Shown here piece by piece: positions 60,238 through 64,000 of a stretch of DNA of 64,000 nucleotides. The stretch lies in NCBI GenBank assembly GCA_008690995.1, contig VRMN01000005.1, positions 496,001 to 560,000 on the forward strand, read 5' to 3'. The DNA is from Porphyridium purpureum (lineage: Eukaryota; Rhodophyta; Bangiophyceae; Porphyridiales; Porphyridiaceae). The notes under the pieces are model-generated. The model was not told the origin of the DNA and did not search any database. It saw only the letters and a program-made list of their open reading frames with translations. The stretch's first letter is position 1, and each line of letters opens with the position of its first letter. A program made the translations under genes and the position numbers.

Positions 60238-61809
60238 TTATAAGACGAGTTTTTTCGTTAGTAGGAAGCACACGATGGTCACGATGGCGGCAAACGGCAA
60301 GGTGACACCCCAGCTGAAGGCAATTTTGCCGAGCACTTTGCCATTAATGGATGAGGTGTCACCTGTGGCAAGCCCCACTGCAACAATGCATCCAATCAAG
60401 GTGTGCGTTGTGCTGACAGGAAGGCCGAGCTCGGATGCGATCAGGACGGTGATTGCAGTACCTAATTCCACGCTGAAGCCCTTGGTGGGTACGAGTTTGG
60501 TGATCTTCTTGCCCACGGTCTCCATCACTGGCTTTCCCCAAGTGGCCAGGCCAAACGAGATACCGAATCCACCAAGCACCAGCACCCACGGCGGAGTAAC
60601 CACTGCGACTCCCGGCGAAAGCGTGCCGCGATACGCCGCGTTCATTGCTGCAAATGGCCCGATCGCGTTGGACACGTCATTGCTACCGTGCGAGAAGGAC
60701 AGAAGGCAAGCTGTCACGACCTGCAGCACCTTGAAAATGCTCTCCACTTCTTGCTGCTCGGTCATTTCTTCAGTAACAATTCGCTCTTTAAGCGTACCAC
60801 GTGATCGAATGGCAGTCGCCGCAGCCCCTGCAATTCCGCCAGCTGCCATGGCTACAGCTGCTGCAATCAAAATGGCTCGATCTCGCGTGATTACCAAGGA
60901 GATCTGGCCCTTACTGAAGAGAAACATCGACAGCGTAAACATGGTGGCCGCGGAGAGTACCGGGAGCAAGCGCCGTGTGGCCTTGGCGGGTTGCTTGGCC
61001 TGCACGATGAATTTGCGCACAATGGCATACAAGATGGTCGAAACGATGCCTCCAATGAGTGGTGACAGAACCCAGGACAGACCAATGTTATAAAGCCCCT
61101 TCATATTGATGCCCCAGCCCGATACGAGCCCAAGTCCAACCAGTGAACCCACGACCGCATGGGTGCTTGACACGGGGAGGCCATACACTGTGGCGAGTGC
61201 CATCCACCCTGTCGTGCCCACTAGTACAGCACACATTCCAAGCATGATCGTGGGAGATTGTGCCATCGCGGAAGGCGGTATGCTCACGACGCCCGACGAA
61301 ATAGTCTTGGTGACTGTCGAGCCGAACAGTACGGCGCCAGAAAACTCCATAACGGCGCCAATGATCAGCGCTTGTTGCAAGGAAATCGCACCCGTCCCTA
61401 CTGCTGTTCCGAGCGAGTTTGCCACGTCATTTGCACCGAGCGCGGCTGAAAGAAGCACCGCGAGCACAGCGCCGGCAATCAACAGTGCTGTTGCCAGTGG
61501 GACTGCCATGTTCAACGGAGCCGTAGCGCCGACCGCCCTCGACACCGATCGCCGCGGCACGGTTCGATTGAGCAAAGAACGTGTTGAAGCCGCATGTACA
61601 CCCAAAAAGGAACTCGCACGAGCGGAGGCCGCATTTCCCAAAATCGCTCGCCGCCCGTACGGAGGCGCTGATCTGACGCACATACTCATGCGGCTCTTCA
61701 CACGTTGCAAGACTGGCCGCCGATCATCCGCAACCGAGGGCGACGCCGCGCCTGCCGCAAAAGCAAGCATGGTGGATTTTGCGCGAATCCCTTGCATATC
61801 GCCGTACAT
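60238..61809 (-). CDS. PiT-type phosphate transporter, plastid-targeted (PHT2 class)
   Basis: A 523-residue sodium- or proton-coupled phosphate symporter. The two duplicated signature segments are present: GANDVANSLGTAVG near residue 122 and GSNDVSNAIGPFA near residue 373. About ten to twelve hydrophobic segments flank a cytoplasmic-type loop (KATRRLLPVL). The N-terminal ~95 residues are Arg/Ser/Ala-rich and lack membrane character, fitting a transit peptide as in plant PHT2;1. The first ATG is 61809; the ATG at 61770 would give MLAFAAGAASPS, closer to the MAF pattern, and may be the true start. Confidence 0.9.
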   Translation of the reverse strand: MYGDMQGIRAKSTMLAFAAGAASPSVADDRRPVLQRVKSRMSMCVRSAPPYGRRAILGNAASARASSFLGVHAASTRSLLNRTVPRRSVSRAVGATAPLNMAVPLATALLIAGAVLAVLLSAALGANDVANSLGTAVGTGAISLQQALIIGAVMEFSGAVLFGSTVTKTISSGVVSIPPSAMAQSPTIMLGMCAVLVGTTGWMALATVYGLPVSSTHAVVGSLVGLGLVSGWGINMKGLYNIGLSWVLSPLIGGIVSTILYAIVRKFIVQAKQPAKATRRLLPVLSAATMFTLSMFLFSKGQISLVITRDRAILIAAAVAMAAGGIAGAAATAIRSRGTLKERIVTEEMTEQQEVESIFKVLQVVTACLLSFSHGSNDVSNAIGPFAAMNAAYRGTLSPGVAVVTPPWVLVLGGFGISFGLATWGKPVMETVGKKITKLVPTKGFSVELGTAITVLIASELGLPVSTTHTLIGCIVAVGLATGDTSSINGKVLGKIAFSWGVTLPFAAIVTIVCFLLTKKLVL

Positions 61810-62177
61810 CGCTCGTCAACCACGACACAAAAACCCAACGCCTGCCGTCGCACCAACCACGCCTTGCCGATCGGTGGGAGCGCTCGGATGCCGACGGCGC
61901 GATCCGGAGTTACCCGAGACGTAGGAGGCACACCCGGCCGACGGCAATGCGTACGGACGCGCGATCCCGACGGATGAGGACGGAAGAACGACCGCGACTC
62001 GCTCGACTCGCCACAGCTGCGGTGCGTCGGAAGATTCGCTCGTTGGCATGCGCGCACGTGCGATCCGGATCGAACCGCCAGATGAGCGAGATTACTGTAC
62101 CCGCTGTACTATTCTCTATGAAAGGAGCGCGTTTAGGTAGACAGCTGGAAGTTTGCGTACAGTGGTGGCTGTACCTC
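61810..62177 (-). promoter_or_regulatory. PiT promoter with two GTAC pairs
   Basis: ACTGTACCCGCTGTACT at 62094-62110 and GTACAGTGGTGGCTGTACC at 62157-62175, the second directly beside the FIS1 stop (62178). The latter is a 17/19 match to the element at 46737-46755. They lie 285-366 bp before the PiT ATG, unless they serve the FIS1 3' end. No gene in the region. Confidence 0.5.
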
Positions 62178-62693
62178 TTACGGTGGATTCGCTGCGCTGG
62201 AGGCGCGGTGGATGCCGAGCACAACCGAGGCGATGGCGGCGAGCGCGGCGCCGAAAATGCCGAGCCCGATGAGGCCGTCCCGGGTGATGGTCGCGTCGAC
62301 TTTCTCCAGCAGCGCAATTGCCTCCACGCAGTTTGGACTGATGTCCAGCAGCTCCTTGAGAAGGCGTCTGGAGGTGGACAGATTCTCGAGCTGGAACTCG
62401 CCCAGCGCCATGTAGTATAGGCAGTCCCGGTCACTAAACCGCGCCTCCCGTAGCAGCTGCATCAGCAGCACGCCTTCTTGGACCTGCACGCTCTCGCCCG
62501 AGATGATCAGCGCCCACGCCAAGTTGAACTGCGTGTCCAGGCTCACCTTGCCGCGCTGGCATTCCTCGTCGTACGCGCGCTGAAAGCGCTGCACCTGCGC
62601 CTCAATGCCAGATTCACTTCCAGGCGTTCGGATGCGAGGCACTTGCGCGTTTCCGCTCGCGCGCGAGCGCTGCCGTAGTCCCGCGTCTTCCAT
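62178..62693 (-). CDS. FIS1: mitochondrial/peroxisomal fission protein FIS1
   Basis: FIS1 is a tail-anchored adaptor of organelle fission. The TPR-like helical bundle reads FQRAYDEECQRGKVSLDTQFNLAWALI, REARFSDRDCLYYMALGEFQLENLSTSRRLLKELL, ISPNCVEAIALLEKVDATI, and ends with a hydrophobic anchor (DGLIGLGIFGAALAAIASVVLGI) and a short basic tail. 171 residues from the ATG at 62693, the normal FIS1 length. The longer frame up to 62966 is rejected because it would overlap the start of the divergent phosphatase gene and adds no conserved sequence. Confidence 0.88.
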   Translation of the reverse strand: MEDAGLRQRSRASGNAQVPRIRTPGSESGIEAQVQRFQRAYDEECQRGKVSLDTQFNLAWALIISGESVQVQEGVLLMQLLREARFSDRDCLYYMALGEFQLENLSTSRRLLKELLDISPNCVEAIALLEKVDATITRDGLIGLGIFGAALAAIASVVLGIHRASSAANPP

Positions 62694-62840
62694 GACGTTC
62701 CTCCCCGTGACCTGACTTGAGGAATCCAGCTCGCCAGATTCTGTGGTCGTGCTGTCTTTGCTCGTTGCTGTTGAACTTCTTCCACAACGAACCAGAAGAG
62801 CAGGGAAGAGCGCACTGAGGTGACGAACGACGTGAGTGGA
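62694..62840. promoter_or_regulatory. 147-bp divergent promoter between FIS1 and PAP
   Basis: Compact bidirectional spacer. No GTAC pair, AACGG cluster or TATA box is clear inside it. Confidence 0.3.
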
Positions 62841-64000
62841 ATGGCGTCTACTTCGGACGAGGAAGAGGGCGCTGCCCGCAGCGCATTCCACGGAGACGAT
62901 CATGCCGCGGAGGTCGGGCTGTTGCAGAAGGAATCTGCCTGGGCGCCGCGTCCTGCGTTGAACCACAGGTCATGGTGGATATCTTGGCACAGCACTGCGC
63001 TCTGGACGCTGTTGTTGGGCATGTGTCTCGCGGGAGGATATCTGCTTGCCGTGCTACGCGTTTCCCGGTCCAAGGCCGGTGCTGTGACTCTTGCCATGGA
63101 CATTCAGCGGTGCGATGAGATGCTCGGGAAAAAGGATTGGCGGCGGAAGCGACACGTTGGGCACGCGGTTTGCTCAGACTGGAGCGCGTTCATCAAGTAT
63201 CCAGATCCAAATGAAGAAGCCACCCAGCAGGCACTTATTTCGAGTATGAATCTCACCAGCGGCGACTATCGGTTCCTGGTGTTTGGCGATTGGGGTCGGG
63301 ACGGCTTCTGTTGCCAGCGCGATGTCGCGCAACAGATGGAGCAATTTGCCCGCCTTGCTGCGCCTGTGTCTTGTCTCATCAACGTGGGCGACAATTTTTA
63401 TCCTGTGGGCATCCAGCATCACCGCGCAGAGCAAGTGCAGACATCCTGGACCGACGTTTATCTCACGCAGAAGCACCCCACGCTCGCTGCGTTGCCGTGG
63501 ATCTCGGTATTGGGGAATCACGATTGGTACGGCGACCCGAGCGCGGTGCTCAAAATGCACGACGAGTACACGCAGTGGTACATGCCCGCGAGATGGTATT
63601 CACGAACAGTGGGCCTCGGCAGTGATGGGAAGCAGGGCGAGGCGTTTTTCGCATTTTTGGACACATCCGTCATTTTTTACAGCGTGGATGAGGAGGACAT
63701 GACAAAAATGAAACTGGACGAAAGCGACATCGACAAGCAGCTCAGTTGGCTCGACCATGAGCTGTCGACCAGTCGTGCAGACTGGAAAATCGTCGTCGGT
63801 CATCATCCGGTGACCACTTCTGGAAGTCATGCATATGAAGAAGCCGCCCAGATCGCCCGACTTCGCGAAAAGCTGCACCCTCTGCTCGTACGTCACAAAG
63901 TGGCCGCATACTTCTGCGGCCACGATCACGATATGCAGCACCTCACGCTGGATGGCGTACATTATTACGTGAGTGGCGCCGGGAGCCAGGTTCGCCCGAT
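62841..64000 (+). CDS. purple acid phosphatase (tartrate-resistant type), membrane-anchored; 3' end outside the window
   Basis: A dinuclear metallophosphatase. All five metal-ligand blocks are visible: GDWG (Asp150), GDNFYPVG, GNHDWYGD, GHHPV and GHDHDMQ. The arrangement and size match mammalian ACP5/TRAP and small plant PAPs. Unlike a secreted enzyme, the N-terminus has a short acidic cytosolic segment and one hydrophobic span at about 50-73 (STALWTLLLGMCLAGGYLLAVLRV), so a type II membrane protein with the catalytic domain outside the cytosol is inferred. The frame is open to the right edge (386 complete codons seen). It diverges from FIS1 with 147 bp between starts. Confidence 0.9.
   Translation, partial: MASTSDEEEGAARSAFHGDDHAAEVGLLQKESAWAPRPALNHRSWWISWHSTALWTLLLGMCLAGGYLLAVLRVSRSKAGAVTLAMDIQRCDEMLGKKDWRRKRHVGHAVCSDWSAFIKYPDPNEEATQQALISSMNLTSGDYRFLVFGDWGRDGFCCQRDVAQQMEQFARLAAPVSCLINVGDNFYPVGIQHHRAEQVQTSWTDVYLTQKHPTLAALPWISVLGNHDWYGDPSAVLKMHDEYTQWYMPARWYSRTVGLGSDGKQGEAFFAFLDTSVIFYSVDEEDMTKMKLDESDIDKQLSWLDHELSTSRADWKIVVGHHPVTTSGSHAYEEAAQIARLREKLHPLLVRHKVAAYFCGHDHDMQHLTLDGVHYYVSGAGSQVRP

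Noticed and set aside
60275-61924. Two 272-codon plus-strand frames across PiT
   Set aside because: Antisense of the transporter; composition (Pro/Thr/Ala) mirrors hydrophobic codons.
62694-62966. Longer N-terminus for FIS1
   Set aside because: It would overlap the start of the divergent PAP gene, adds no conserved residues and exceeds family length.

Overview
The window reads as nuclear DNA of a unicellular red alga, best matched by a Porphyridium-like rhodophyte. It holds 35 protein genes in 64 kb, about one per 1.8 kb. Every recognisable gene is a single uninterrupted frame; I see no spliceosomal intron, even in a 2,053-codon gene. The products are eukaryotic (TFIID TAF4, tuberin, eL15, RRP15, RLP24, FIS1, SPT2, elongin B, BCS1-like AAA, PPR). 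At least four precursors begin with Met-Ala-Phe, the N-terminal phenylalanine typical of rhodophyte and glaucophyte plastid transit peptides. The species is an inference; 'photosynthetic, nearly intronless eukaryote' is the safer statement.

Layout. 0-5 kb: a RING-H2 protein cut by the window edge, a BCS1-like AAA ATPase, a coiled-coil protein and plastid NDP kinase. 5-17 kb: elongin B-like protein, mitochondrial PanB, RRP15, an unknown membrane protein, MnmE, TAF4 and pantothenate kinase. 18-32 kb: a tuberin (TSC2) homologue, RLP24, a plastid membrane protein, a four-span membrane protein, a PPR protein and a SUC-type sugar transporter. 32-47 kb: an Ala/Ser-rich unknown, a DUF202/VTC1-like protein, an ABC-F ATPase, a methyltransferase, two low-complexity unknowns and two MAF-type plastid proteins. 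48-64 kb: eL15, an EF-hand LPCAT, a METTL18-type histidine methyltransferase, arginyl-tRNA synthetase, SPT2, a GT49 glycosyltransferase, an LCAT-like protein with an altered nucleophile elbow, a plastid-type PiT phosphate transporter, FIS1 and a membrane-anchored purple acid phosphatase cut by the right edge.

Themes. Growth and translation genes are frequent: RRP15, RLP24, eL15, METTL18 (a modifier of eL3), ArgRS, ABC-F, MnmE and tuberin. Two coenzyme A genes (PanB, PanK) and a small phosphate set (PiT, PAP, DUF202/VTC1-like) also occur, but co-location alone does not prove co-regulation.

Most notable signals. First, a family of paired GTAC elements (GTGTACAGTG joined to GTACACTG or CTGTACC, cores usually about 9-14 bp apart) sits almost only in intergenic DNA, and two pairs of copies are nearly identical between unrelated genes. 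Second, a distinct AACGG/AACCGTT element recurs close to several starts. Third, tuberin is present in a lineage whose green relatives are generally said to lack it. Fourth, the LCAT-like protein has Glu where the nucleophilic Ser should be. I saw no intact transposon, viral element, CRISPR array, tRNA or rRNA.
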